Shown: positions 1 to 8,130, counted from the first letter of the stretch. The stretch: 64,000 bases of DNA from Segatella copri (GCF_019249795.2 NZ_CP156891.1:2884001-2948000); one strand, 5' to 3'. Program-made: numbers and translations. The notes: a model not told the origin generated them from the sequence alone.

Positions 1-2769
1 AAAACCTATACCTACATCAAGACCATGTATGAACTGAATGCCCGCTATGGCTGGACCAAGTTTGTGGTGGTAGTGCCAAGCATCGCCATCCGAGAAGGCG
101 TATTGAAGAGTTTTGAGAGCATGCAGGAGCATTTTGCCCAGGAATACGGCAAGCGCATGCAATACTTTATGTATAACTCCAAGCAGCTCAGCAAGATAGA
201 TGCCTTTGCCAGCGATGCCGGCATGCACGTGATGATTATCAATACCCAGGCATTCAACGCATCTATGAATGAGGAGAAGAGTAAGGGCGCACGTCCTGAT
301 AAGGCAGCCCGCATCATCTTCGAACGACGTGATGAGTTCGGTTCCCGCCGTCCTATCGACGTGCTGGCACAGACCCATCCTATCATGATTATCGATGAAC
401 CTCAGTCGGTGCTGGGTGTGGACAAGAAGAACAAGACCCGTAAGGGTATAGCCATGTTCAAGCCGCTTTTTACCCTTCTGTATAGCGCCACCCACCGCAA
501 GGGTGATATATATAATATGGTGTATAAGCTGGATGCCATCGATGCCTACAACCAGAAACTGGTGAAGAAGATTGAGGTGAAGGGTATCAGACAGGTAGGC
601 AGTACCGCCACCAACGGCTACGTCTATCTGGAAGAAATCGTCATCGGCAAGGGCAATCCGCAGGCTCGCATCAGCTTCGACATCAAGACGCAGACCGGAA
701 CGAAACAGGTAAGCAAACTCGTGGATGAGCGCTTCAACCTGAAGGAACAGAGTGGGGGACTGGCTGAGTATGACAACAACTTCATCGTAGAACGCATAGA
801 CGGCAGACAGGGAATCGTCCGCTTCCTCAACGGCTTGACTCTCCATGAAGGCGATGCCGTGGGCAGTGTGAACGAAGACTATATCCGTCGTATTCAGATT
901 CGTGAAACCATCCGCACCCATCTGGAGCGTGAACGCCAGCTGTTCAGCCAGCATATCAAGGTGCTCAGTCTGTTCTTCATCGACCATGTGGATAGCTATC
1001 GCCTCTATGAAGGCGAGGATAGTAAGGGTAAGTTTGCCAAGATGTTTGAGGAAGAATATAACCGAGTGCTTTCAGAAATGCTGCCATCGTTTACGGATGA
1101 AGCCTATCTGCGCTATCTTTCAGACCCTCGCAATGCGGCATCCAACGTGCATCAGGGCTACTTCTCCATGGATAAGAAGGGCAAGGCGGTGGAATCGAAG
1201 GAAAGGCAGGGCGAGAACGAAGAGCGTGCCTTCGACCTGATCATGAAGGATAAGGAGCGCCTGCTTTCGCTCAGCGAGCCAGTCCGCTTCATCTTCTCGC
1301 ACTCCGCCTTGAAGGAAGGTTGGGACAATCCTAACGTGTTCCAGATCTGCACCTTGAAGAACTCGGACAATGAGACCAAGAAACGCCAGGAAGTGGGACG
1401 AGGAATGCGCCTTTGCGTGAATCAGAAGGGTGAACGCCAGGATGCAGATGTATTGGGCGACCATGTGTTTGATACCAATATCCTCACCGTGATAGCCAGC
1501 GAGAGCTATGATGATTTCGCAAAGAAACTGCAGACGGAAATGGCTGAAGCCTGTGCCGACCGACCAATCGTTATCACCGCCCATCTTTTCGAGGGCAGGT
1601 CATATACGATGGCAGATGGAACCAATGGCAAGTTTGATATCAATCAGGCAAGAGTTATCTATAATGCCCTCATCCGTAAAGATTATGTGGATGATAACGG
1701 TGCTTTGACTGCTCAGTATTTTGAGGATAAGCGCAATGACAGGCTTGATTTTGAGAAGGCTAACGATTGGAGGAAGGGCATTATAGCAGCCCTCGATACC
1801 GTCTTTGATCCTGCGGCTGTAAGACCGGAGAATGGAAGAAAGCCTAAGCTTGCCAAGTTGCAGAAGGACAATTTTGCCAAGAAGGAGTTCCAGAATCTCT
1901 GGAAGCGCATCAACCGCCGCACCTACTATCAGGTAAGCTTTGAAACTTCTGGTCTTGTGAAGAAAGCCATCGAGGAACTTGATGAAAAGTTGAGGGTTAC
2001 GGAAATCCGCATAGTGGTAGAAGGCGGTTCGATGGATGAAATCAGAGACAAGGAGTCGCTTGAAGCGGGCGTGGCTATGGATCAGGGCGATGTCCGGACC
2101 ATCCATGTAACGGAAGCAGTGGGCAAGGAAGTGACATACGACCTGATAGGTCAGCTGGTAACTGCTACGGGGTTGACAAGAAAGACCATCGTGGAAATTC
2201 TGAAGGGTATCAAGCCTGAAACATTCAGCATGTTCAAGATGAATCCTGAGGAATTTATCATCAAGACCGGTCTGATTATCAACGACTGCAAGGCTCTTGC
2301 TGTTATCCAGAGTATTACATACGAGAAGCTGAATGATGAGTTCTCTACCGACATCTTTACGGTGGATGCTCTGCGAGGCAAGTTGGGCATCAATGCCATT
2401 GAGTCAAAGAAATCGCTCTACGACCTGGTAGTGCTCGACAGCATGGGTGTAGAAAAGAACTTTGCCGAGTCTCTGGAACGTGAAGATGACGTGGTAGTTT
2501 ATACCAAACTGCCTCGTGGTTTCTACATCAACACGCCTATGGGCAAATACAATCCCGACTGGGCTGTGGCATTCCGTGAAGGCAGCGTGAAGCATGTGTA
2601 TTTTGTGGCAGAAACCAAGGGTAATGATCTCCAGGGTTCACATCTACGCGGTATCGAGGGAAGCAAGATAGCGTGTGCCCGCAAGCATTTTGCTGCCATC
2701 AGCGAGAATGGTTACATTTATGATGTTGTCACAGACTATCAGGCATTGTATGATGCAGTGACGAAATAA
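1..2769 (+). CDS. res: Type III restriction enzyme, Res subunit (5'-truncated by window edge)
   Basis: This is the ATP-dependent helicase/nuclease subunit of a type III restriction-modification system. The frame is open from base 1, and its first residues KTYTYIKT look like the end of a Walker A motif (GTGKT-type), so the true start lies upstream. The helicase motif DEPQ is at 391-405. Motif V/VI-like segments (ALKEGWDNPN, then QEVGRGMRL) follow at about 1305-1410. The C-terminal PD-(D/E)xK nuclease motif is seen as NPD (2551-2559) and ETKG (2611-2622). About 923 residues are present, close to the usual 950-1000. The methyltransferase partner (Mod) must lie outside the window. A hairpin terminator follows the stop. 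Confidence 0.93.
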   Translation, partial: KTYTYIKTMYELNARYGWTKFVVVVPSIAIREGVLKSFESMQEHFAQEYGKRMQYFMYNSKQLSKIDAFASDAGMHVMIINTQAFNASMNEEKSKGARPDKAARIIFERRDEFGSRRPIDVLAQTHPIMIIDEPQSVLGVDKKNKTRKGIAMFKPLFTLLYSATHRKGDIYNMVYKLDAIDAYNQKLVKKIEVKGIRQVGSTATNGYVYLEEIVIGKGNPQARISFDIKTQTGTKQVSKLVDERFNLKEQSGGLAEYDNNFIVERIDGRQGIVRFLNGLTLHEGDAVGSVNEDYIRRIQIRETIRTHLERERQLFSQHIKVLSLFFIDHVDSYRLYEGEDSKGKFAKMFEEEYNRVLSEMLPSFTDEAYLRYLSDPRNAASNVHQGYFSMDKKGKAVESKERQGENEERAFDLIMKDKERLLSLSEPVRFIFSHSALKEGWDNPNVFQICTLKNSDNETKKRQEVGRGMRLCVNQKGERQDADVLGDHVFDTNILTVIASESYDDFAKKLQTEMAEACADRPIVITAHLFEGRSYTMADGTNGKFDINQARVIYNALIRKDYVDDNGALTAQYFEDKRNDRLDFEKANDWRKGIIAALDTVFDPAAVRPENGRKPKLAKLQKDNFAKKEFQNLWKRINRRTYYQVSFETSGLVKKAIEELDEKLRVTEIRIVVEGGSMDEIRDKESLEAGVAMDQGDVRTIHVTEAVGKEVTYDLIGQLVTATGLTRKTIVEILKGIKPETFSMFKMNPEEFIIKTGLIINDCKALAVIQSITYEKLNDEFSTDIFTVDALRGKLGINAIESKKSLYDLVVLDSMGVEKNFAESLEREDDVVVYTKLPRGFYINTPMGKYNPDWAVAFREGSVKHVYFVAETKGNDLQGSHLRGIEGSKIACARKHFAAISENGYIYDVVTDYQALYDAVTK

Positions 2770-2811
2770 GGATTGTGCAGAGCGATGCACCTACCGTAAA
2801 TTTGTAAAAGT

Positions 2812-2859
2812 AAGGGGAAGAAGGCGAGTAACGTAAATTGCTCACTTTTCCCCTTTTTT
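2812..2859 (+). terminator. Rho-independent terminator after res
   Basis: GGGGAA (2814-2819) pairs with TTCCCC (2848-2853), with partial inner pairing (GAG/CTC). A T run follows at 2854-2859. It lies 45 bases past the res stop. Confidence 0.7.
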
Positions 2860-2897
2860 GTATACTTTTCTGAGAATCATTAAAAAAGTAGTACTCT

Positions 2898-2922
2898 TTT
2901 TACGTCCTAAGGGGACGTAAAA
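2898..2922. promoter_or_regulatory. 10-bp perfect inverted repeat, operator candidate
   Basis: TTTTACGTCC (2898-2907) and GGACGTAAAA (2913-2922) are perfect inverted copies with a 5-base spacer. The site ends 57 bases before the ATG of the HTH-like protein at 2980. It has no T run, so it looks like an operator for a dimeric regulator rather than a terminator. The binding role is inferred. Confidence 0.45.
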
Positions 2923-2979
2923 CGCTTGCGGGTTCCAACGATTATTGTTAATTTTACACGAACAAAAATAAAATTAGCA

Positions 2980-3417
2980 ATGGTTGAAGAAGCAAAAGAA
3001 ATAGAAAATTCAGAATCTCCGGCTGTTAGATTGGTGAGATTATCATATATAGAGAGGATTGGATCTCTTCTCAGTATCATGATTGGTGAGGATATTTCTC
3101 CTCGAAAATCAATCGTGAAGGAGTTTCATGTCTCTTATGATACGATTCGAAAGTTCCTAAATTTCGATTCTAAAATAAAGTTTGATACCATTGCAAAATT
3201 TTGCCACATTATAGGTCATTATCTTCATGTTGAATATGAGGCTGTCGACAACTACAAATCTAAAAAACATATCACAGATAGAGACGAAAGACTTGCACTC
3301 ATAAAAAATCTGAAAAGACAATATGAAGAAATCTTTGGGGCAGGGGCAGAAGTGGTTAAAGACCTGAATAAGAAGAAAATTGATTTGCGTAAATTCGTAA
3401 CGCAAGGAATAAAATAA
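2980..3417 (+). CDS. Small HTH-like protein, probable regulator of the phage-derived island
   Basis: A 145-residue protein of no family I recognise for certain. The segment RKSIVKEFHVSYDTIRKFLNFDSKIKFDTIAKFC has the spacing and residue pattern of a Cro/CI-type helix-turn-helix; here it is the central third of the protein. The C-terminal third is Lys-rich. I chose the ATG at 2980. The frame also opens at a TTG (2926), but that lies directly beside the inverted repeat and adds a segment without regulator features. Base composition is AT-richer than neighbouring housekeeping genes, which fits transfer. It is the first gene of the island. A repressor-like role is inferred from the motif, the operator-like palindrome upstream and the antirepressor-type genes downstream. 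Confidence 0.5.
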   Translation: MVEEAKEIENSESPAVRLVRLSYIERIGSLLSIMIGEDISPRKSIVKEFHVSYDTIRKFLNFDSKIKFDTIAKFCHIIGHYLHVEYEAVDNYKSKKHITDRDERLALIKNLKRQYEEIFGAGAEVVKDLNKKKIDLRKFVTQGIK

Positions 3418-3526
3418 ATATAACTGGGCAGAAGAGATTATGTCGTCTGACACCAGTAGAGAGTAATAAGTTCTTATAAATAACAACAACTTAACCAGTG
3501 TAAAAATGAAAGATACAACATGAAAT

Positions 3527-3626
3527 TTAGGGAGACATTCCTCATACTGCTCTGCAGCTCAATGTCTCCGAAGTAAGGATTCACCCTGGAAAACTTCCAG
3601 GGGCCACCTCTTCTTTAAAATAGAGG
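3527..3626 (+). ncRNA. Candidate structured RNA with three consecutive hairpins
   Basis: Hairpin A: GGAGACATT (3531-3539) pairs with AATGTCTCC (3561-3569) and encloses a smaller CTGC/GCAG stem (3547-3557). Hairpin B: CCCTGGAA (3584-3591) pairs with TTCCAGGG (3595-3602) across a 3-base loop. Hairpin C: CCTCT (3607-3611) pairs with AGAGG (3622-3626). There is no T run after any stem. The element fills most of the 244-base gap before the small ORF at 3662, so it could be a 5' leader or a separate small RNA. I cannot match it to a named RNA family. Confidence 0.4.
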
Positions 3627-3661
3627 AAGTAAATTTAGTCTATCTTAAAAGGTGAAGATAT

Positions 3662-3817
3662 ATGACTAAAATATTTTACGGATTGCCAATCTGGCTAGTG
3701 CAGACTGGACCGGTTAACATCGAGGTAGTTATTAACGTAGAATTCAGTGGCAACAGCAAAGTGGTTATTGATTCTGCTAGTTTCAAACAGTTAATGAATA
3801 TGGAAGATGAGAATTAG
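3662..3817 (+). CDS. Conserved-looking 51-residue protein, unknown function
   Basis: This short ORF starts MTKIFYGLPIW and ends MNMEDEN. It is preceded by AAGGTGAAG as a plausible ribosome-binding site. Its end overlaps the next ATG (3807) by 11 bases, which suggests translational coupling and is the main reason to believe it is real. It is largely beta-strand-like with no signal peptide or membrane segment. It sits directly after the three-hairpin RNA. I do not recognise the family. Confidence 0.5.
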   Translation: MTKIFYGLPIWLVQTGPVNIEVVINVEFSGNSKVVIDSASFKQLMNMEDEN

Positions 3818-4325
3818 AATAGATAAAATCGTCTTCCGTGATCAATCCAGAATGATTGTTGGTAAAGATGATGATCAGCAAAAGGAGAATGAAGAGAGTG
3901 AAGAGGAAGAGCCAGGAACGGGTTCTGCAGGAGCGAGAGACAGAGCTCCTACGGTCGACTTGAAAGTGGTGAATGACCAATCTAAACCAGGAAAAGATGA
4001 AGAACATACACCGTCTTGTTTTCTATTGGAAGGCAGGGTTGTTCCTGTTGAACTTTGCAATGACAGAGCAACCAAGATATTCCGACTACTTAGAAACGCT
4101 CAAATCCTGAATGATGATTTCAAGCCCGTCAACAAAATGCCGTGGTGGAAAAGAGGGGAACTTGCCGATATACTGGCAACGGAACTGAACATCCAGCACA
4201 CCTGGAAAGTGTTCGGCGTTTTCTGGGATATGGATGCTGAAAGTTTGAGAGGCGGATTCAATAAAGCTAAGGATCATGCTTATAAATATGATTTTGATGA
4301 AGAAATCATGGATATTTTGAGATAA
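3807..4325 (+). CDS. Hypothetical protein with acidic N-terminal linker
   Basis: A 172-residue protein of unknown function. Residues about 20-70 are highly charged and acidic (runs such as EESEEEEPG) and probably disordered. The C-terminal half (from about residue 70) looks folded and contains LLEGRVVPVELCNDRATKIF and several Trp residues. It contains no signal peptide or membrane helix. It overlaps the 51-residue ORF upstream and is followed by an operator-like palindrome. Context places it in the phage-derived island; a regulatory or DNA-associated role is possible but not shown. Confidence 0.6.
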   Translation: MRIRIDKIVFRDQSRMIVGKDDDQQKENEESEEEEPGTGSAGARDRAPTVDLKVVNDQSKPGKDEEHTPSCFLLEGRVVPVELCNDRATKIFRLLRNAQILNDDFKPVNKMPWWKRGELADILATELNIQHTWKVFGVFWDMDAESLRGGFNKAKDHAYKYDFDEEIMDILR

Positions 4326-4329
4326 TTTT

Positions 4330-4365
4330 TGGTACGATGTGGTACGACCGTACTTCATCGTACCA
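4330..4365. promoter_or_regulatory. Compound palindrome built from GTAC boxes, operator candidate
   Basis: TGGTACGATG (4330-4339) and CATCGTACCA (4356-4365) are perfect inverted copies. The 16-base interior repeats GGTACGA (4341-4347) and a further GTAC (4350-4353), so half-sites recur about every 10 bases. It lies 22 bases upstream of a TACATTTG -7 box (4388-4395), a good position for control of the downstream genes. Confidence 0.5.
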
Positions 4366-4387
4366 TAGCAGTGTCGCAGAATCGCCG

Positions 4388-4440
4388 TACATTTGCCCCC
4401 GGAATTCAGAACCGATATGGTCTGGGTTTCGGGGGCTTTT
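4388..4440 (+). promoter_or_regulatory. -7 promoter box running into a terminator-like hairpin
   Basis: TACATTTG (4388-4395) matches the Bacteroidota -7 consensus. It runs straight into GCCCCC (4395-4400), which pairs with GGGGGC (4431-4436), with inner pairing and TTTT after. Either the hairpin terminates upstream readthrough, or a transcript from this box begins inside it, giving attenuation-like control of the gene at 4500. Confidence 0.45.
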
Positions 4441-4499
4441 GTGTATAGGCACATCAACCGTTGTGGGAGCGCCCAACTGTTTAAAAAGGAATTTATAAG

Positions 4500-5012
4500 A
4501 TGAAAGCAATGAAACCTTTTTATTTTGTTCATCCGCAGTACGGAAAACTGAGGGTGGTGGTGATTGGAGGCAAAATCTATTACTGCCTGATGGACGTGAA
4601 GAACATCTTCAAGAAGTCGGTACAGAAACTCTATGAGACGATTGCTGACTCGGAGGGGGAACTGAAAAATCTGAACATCATGATGATGAAGGATATGAAA
4701 ATCAAGTATAACCTCTTCTTCGAGAACCAGGAAATGGGGAAGGAGGAAGCGGAGGCTGAGAACGTGAATGCGGATATCAACTTCTGCGATGAACAGCTGG
4801 TGAAAGACCTTGTTGACAGGCGTGTTGCTGCCGAGAAGATTGCGGCAAAATGGGTAATAGGCTTCGTCAAGAGCAGACTGAATGATGCTGAGAATGCTTC
4901 GCTCTTCGAGGCGAACGGGGTCGACGAGATTTCGGATAACTCGCTGATTCTGCCTATCAATGTAAGCTATGGCTCAGGGTATATCATGATTAACAGCGAA
5001 GTGTTCGATTAA
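4500..5012 (+). CDS. Hypothetical protein with BRO-N-like N-terminus
   Basis: A 170-residue protein. The N-terminus (FYFVHPQYGKLRVVVIGGK, then IYYCLMDVKNIF) follows the pattern of a BRO-N/antirepressor N-terminal domain, in which FGEVRV- and DVAxALG-type segments occur at the same spacing. The middle (residues 55-95) is charged and Glu-rich. The C-terminal half is helical with a short beta-like tail. AAGGAATTTATAAG precedes the ATG. The next gene starts 18 bases downstream, so the two are probably co-transcribed. The BRO-N relation is a by-eye resemblance only. Confidence 0.5.
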   Translation: MKAMKPFYFVHPQYGKLRVVVIGGKIYYCLMDVKNIFKKSVQKLYETIADSEGELKNLNIMMMKDMKIKYNLFFENQEMGKEEAEAENVNADINFCDEQLVKDLVDRRVAAEKIAAKWVIGFVKSRLNDAENASLFEANGVDEISDNSLILPINVSYGSGYIMINSEVFD

Positions 5013-5030
5013 TAAAAATATGGAGGTAAA

Positions 5031-7505
5031 ATGGAGACAGTACATGTAGTGGCAATTAATCCTTATCGTAAGGGAAATAAAGGGAAAGTTTTTTCTTACA
5101 ATATCGATACTTATGATAAGGTCATCGGATCGAAGGAAATCAAGAAGATGATTCAGCAGATTCGGGGTGAATTGCCGATTGACGGAGTGGATTTGAACGA
5201 TGCGCAGGCGGTGAAGAAGGCACAGGAGAGGCTCAAGAGCGAGCTGCCTTTCTTCTGTCCGCACTACGGCATGTTCAAGAATAATGTGCGCAGACAGGAG
5301 AATGCCTTGCCGGAAAGCTTTCTCTTCCAGACGATTATCGATGTGGATGATAAGGAGTATGTGGAGAAGGCGATTGAGAAGGCGCGCAAGCTGAACTGCT
5401 CTTCGGGGATATGGAACGGCTCGTTGCTGCATCTCTGTTATAGCGCTAGAAAGAAGCTGCATATCGGGATTAGAATGCCGGTGGGGATGACCATCGAGGA
5501 GACGCAGAAGGCGTATTGTGAGGCACTGGGCGTGCCTTATGATGAGAGCTGCATCACACCTGAGAGGATGATTTTCCTGACGGATAAGGACTCGGAAATC
5601 TACCGGTCTAAAATGTGGTGCGCAGTGCTGCCGGAGAGCGAGGTACAGGCTCGCAGAAAGGCTTTTCTGGACCGTGGACTGACGGTTGACGGAAGGGGAG
5701 ATGCAAAAGTTAATAGTTTACAGTTTACAGTTAATGGCAATAGCAATGACAATGTTCAAAACAATAGACTTTCGGGCAATCATGGCTCTGGTGAACTGGG
5801 AGAGGCCAGCGAGAAGAATCTGATAGCCTTTGATCTGTTCGTGCAGTCGGCTGGGCTTGAAGGAATGGCGATTGATACCGTCGGGTCTCGGCACTCTTCG
5901 CTCCTCGCCATTATGAGCGCAGGCGCTTCGAGGGTGATGAGTGAGGAGGAACTGATGAAGGTGGTGAGGACGAAAATGCCGAGCTACTATCAGGAGGATG
6001 ACTGCCATCAGCTGATACATGATTTCTATGCGAAATATGCTGACAGCTGCAAGCCGATGTCGAGGGATGTGATAAGGGTGAATGCGCTGGCGGAGCAGAA
6101 GGCGAATGAAGTGAAGAGTGAAGAACGAAGAGTGAAAAATTCAAATGCAGATGGTAATTATACAGTTCAAAGTTCAAATCTCCAAGTTCAAAGTAGCGAG
6201 GAGGATTATCCGGAACCGCCAGCGATGCCGGAGAAACTGCCGAAACTGGTGGAACTGCTGATATCTCGGACACCGGAGGTTTATAAGCCGGCAGTGGCGC
6301 ACGCTATCTTTCCACCGTTGGCTACTCACCTCTGGCAGACGAGCTTCCGATATATTGATAATGTAGTGCATGAGGCTACGCTTTCTACTTGCTTGCTTGC
6401 CGGTACGGGTGCAGGTAAATCGTCTGTGGATAAGCCGATTAGGTATATTATGGAGGATATCAGAAAGCGGGATGCGGAGAATCTGAAACGTGAGAAGGAA
6501 TGGAAGGAGGAGGTGACGCGCAAGGGTGCCAACAAGGATAAGCGCAAACGACCGGATAATCTTGTTATCCAGGAGATTGATGCTGATATGACCAGTCCGG
6601 CATTCGTGATGCGAACCGCAGAGGCGCAGGGGCGTTTCCTCTATACTTCGCTTAACGAGCTGGACCAGTTTGATGCACTCCGGGGTAGCGGTAACCAGCA
6701 GTTCCGCATCATGTGCCTCGCCTTCGACCCCTTCAACCTCTTTGGCCAACAGCGCGTGGGCGTTCAAAGTGTGACAGAAAGGGTAACGATCAGGTTCAAC
6801 TGGAATGCATCTACCACCATTCAGAAAGGGCAACGCTACTTCTCAAAAGTTTTGACAGACGGTCCGATAAGCCGTATCAATTTCTGTACCATTCCGGAGC
6901 GTGAAATCGGTGACGAAATGCCTGTTTATGGCGATTACGATGATGCTTACCGTGAGGCGCTGAAGCCTTATATCGAGAATCTGAACAACGCCAGGGGACT
7001 GATTGACTGCCCTGAGGCATTCCAGCTTGCCCTTAAACTGAAGGATGAGAATGCGGAATTTTCACGCCTCTCTCAGGACCGAGTTTACGAGAATCTTTCT
7101 TTCCGTGCCAACGTCATCGCCTACCTGAAGGCGTGTGTGCTGTATGTGGCGAACGGTTGCAAATGGGAACCGGAGATTGACGAGTTCATCCGCTGGAGCG
7201 AGCGTTACGACCTCTACTGCAAGATGCGTTTCTTCGGTGATGCCATCAAGAGGGCGAATGATACAGGCGAGAAGTCGAGCAAGCGAGGACCATCCAACAT
7301 GCTGATGCAGTTGCCGGATGAGTTTACTTACCAGCAGGTGATAGACTTGCGTGTAGCACGAGGTATGGATAAGAAGGGAACTTCAAGAATGTTAGGTAAC
7401 TGGAAGGAACGTCATTACATCAAGGTTAAGGATAGCAACTCGGTTCCTCAGAAATTCAGTTCCTCAGTTTTTATTAAACTTAAATTCCGAAAGGAGAATT
7501 CATAG
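5031..7505 (+). CDS. VirE_N (BT4734-like) / DUF3987-type P-loop protein, probable primase-helicase-like
   Basis: An 824-residue protein. Residues about 1-210 resemble the BT4734-like VirE N-terminal domain (for example TIIDVDDKEYVEKAIEKA and ITPERMIFLTDKDSEIY). From about residue 395 onward it resembles DUF3987-type ATPases, with a Walker A-like LLAGTGAGKSS near residue 460 and a later NELDQFDALRGSG segment that may serve as Walker B/sensor. Such proteins are common in Bacteroidales mobile elements and are thought to act in replication. GGAGG lies just before the ATG. Two linkers, at about residues 226-265 and 360-395, are encoded by 7-bp repeat arrays of the kind found between genes elsewhere in the window. 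The extreme C-terminus (SVPQKFSSSVF) is encoded by an 8-bp array. This suggests repeat insertion tolerated between domains. Confidence 0.7.
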   Translation: METVHVVAINPYRKGNKGKVFSYNIDTYDKVIGSKEIKKMIQQIRGELPIDGVDLNDAQAVKKAQERLKSELPFFCPHYGMFKNNVRRQENALPESFLFQTIIDVDDKEYVEKAIEKARKLNCSSGIWNGSLLHLCYSARKKLHIGIRMPVGMTIEETQKAYCEALGVPYDESCITPERMIFLTDKDSEIYRSKMWCAVLPESEVQARRKAFLDRGLTVDGRGDAKVNSLQFTVNGNSNDNVQNNRLSGNHGSGELGEASEKNLIAFDLFVQSAGLEGMAIDTVGSRHSSLLAIMSAGASRVMSEEELMKVVRTKMPSYYQEDDCHQLIHDFYAKYADSCKPMSRDVIRVNALAEQKANEVKSEERRVKNSNADGNYTVQSSNLQVQSSEEDYPEPPAMPEKLPKLVELLISRTPEVYKPAVAHAIFPPLATHLWQTSFRYIDNVVHEATLSTCLLAGTGAGKSSVDKPIRYIMEDIRKRDAENLKREKEWKEEVTRKGANKDKRKRPDNLVIQEIDADMTSPAFVMRTAEAQGRFLYTSLNELDQFDALRGSGNQQFRIMCLAFDPFNLFGQQRVGVQSVTERVTIRFNWNASTTIQKGQRYFSKVLTDGPISRINFCTIPEREIGDEMPVYGDYDDAYREALKPYIENLNNARGLIDCPEAFQLALKLKDENAEFSRLSQDRVYENLSFRANVIAYLKACVLYVANGCKWEPEIDEFIRWSERYDLYCKMRFFGDAIKRANDTGEKSSKRGPSNMLMQLPDEFTYQQVIDLRVARGMDKKGTSRMLGNWKERHYIKVKDSNSVPQKFSSSVFIKLKFRKENS
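5709..5736 (+). repeat. Heptamer array inside a coding region
   Basis: Four units in register: GTTAATA, GTTTACA, GTTTACA, GTTAATG. They match the GTTTATA-type arrays found after genes at 9124, 53130 and 62750. Here they are read in frame as part of a Ser/Asn/Gly-rich linker. Confidence 0.85.
6111..6191 (+). repeat. Two heptamer arrays inside a coding region
   Basis: First array 6111-6138: GTGAAGA, GTGAAGA, ACGAAGA, GTGAAAA. Second array 6164-6191: AGTTCAA, AGTTCAA, ATCTCCA, AGTTCAA. Both are period 7 and encode a charged then Ser/Gln-rich linker. The first is the same family as the intergenic array at 15991-16025. Confidence 0.85.
7439..7470 (+). repeat. Octamer array at the 3' end of the DUF3987-like gene
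   Basis: Units CTCGGTTC, CTCAGAAA, TTCAGTTC, CTCAGTTT. They agree at 28 of 32 positions with the arm of the large inverted repeat at 54147-54344 (CTCAGTTC, CTCAATAA, CTCAGTTC, CTCAGTTT). Confidence 0.8.
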
Positions 7506-7508
7506 AGT

Positions 7509-8069
7509 ATGGAAATAGTAGTAAAAAGAATTGCAAAAAAGAAGACTTATACGATAGGTCATCTTTATATCCTGAGCGATAAGGATGTGAAACGTACTTG
7601 GCGTTCGGGGGTAAAAATAGGCGACAAGCGTATCTTTGAGCACAGCTTTGATATGGCGAAGTTGGACAAGGAGCATTACTTCTGTGATACCCTGGAGCCT
7701 ACGTGGAGAAACCTCCTGGGTGTCGAACTGAAGCCGGAAGAGGAGGATGGACGGTACAGCAGGGTATCGGGCAAGAAAGCCCGCAAGATACCGGGTCATA
7801 CGGCGATACCGGAAGGCTCGTATCCTGTTGTTATCTCGAAATCGCCAAGGTTTAAGAAGTGGCTTCCGCTGGTGCAGGGTGTTCCTGATTTTGAGGGCAT
7901 CCGCATTCATGCCGGTAATTATCCCGATGATACGCAGGGCTGCATTCTGGTAGGTGAAAATAAATTACAGGGTGCCGTCTTCAATTCCCGCATCTGGCTG
8001 CACAGGCTCATGAATGCCATTACCGCAGCGAGAGAACGAGCGGAGAGCGTTTGGATTACGGTGATGTAG
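7509..8069 (+). CDS. DUF5675 family protein, phage-type, possible peptidoglycan-active
   Basis: A 186-residue protein. The C-terminal half contains [12 protein letters not shown], then [18 protein letters not shown], which is the hallmark of DUF5675 proteins found in phages and mobile elements. The His...Gly-Asn...Gly-Cys-Ile-Leu-Val-Gly arrangement resembles the HxG...GC core of L,D-transpeptidase-like enzymes, so a cell-wall or lysis role is plausible but unproven. It has no signal peptide. It starts 3 bases after the stop of the DUF3987-like gene and is probably cotranslated. A heptamer array follows its stop. Confidence 0.7.
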   Translation: MEIVVKRIAKKKTYTIGHLYILSDKDVKRTWRSGVKIGDKRIFEHSFDMAKLDKEHYFCDTLEPTWRNLLGVELKPEEEDGRYSRVSGKKARKIPGHTAIPEGSYPVVISKSPRFKKWLPLVQGVPDFEGIRIHAGNYPDDTQGCILVGENKLQGAVFNSRIWLHRLMNAITAARERAESVWITVM

Positions 8070-8070
8070 T

Positions 8071-8112
8071 GTTGAATGTTGAATGTTGATTTTTGAATGT
8101 TGAGTTATTAAT
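8071..8112 (+). repeat. Heptamer array after the DUF5675 gene
   Basis: Units GTTGAAT, GTTGAAT, GTTGATT, TTTGAAT, GTTGAGT, TATTAAT start 2 bases after the stop and read in the sense direction. Confidence 0.9.
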
Positions 8113-8130
8113 TTTTAAAAACAAATTATT

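Noticed and set aside
2926..2979. TTG start extending the HTH-like protein by 18 residues
   Set aside because: It starts 4 bases after the operator-like palindrome and gives no domain; ATG 2980 is preferred.
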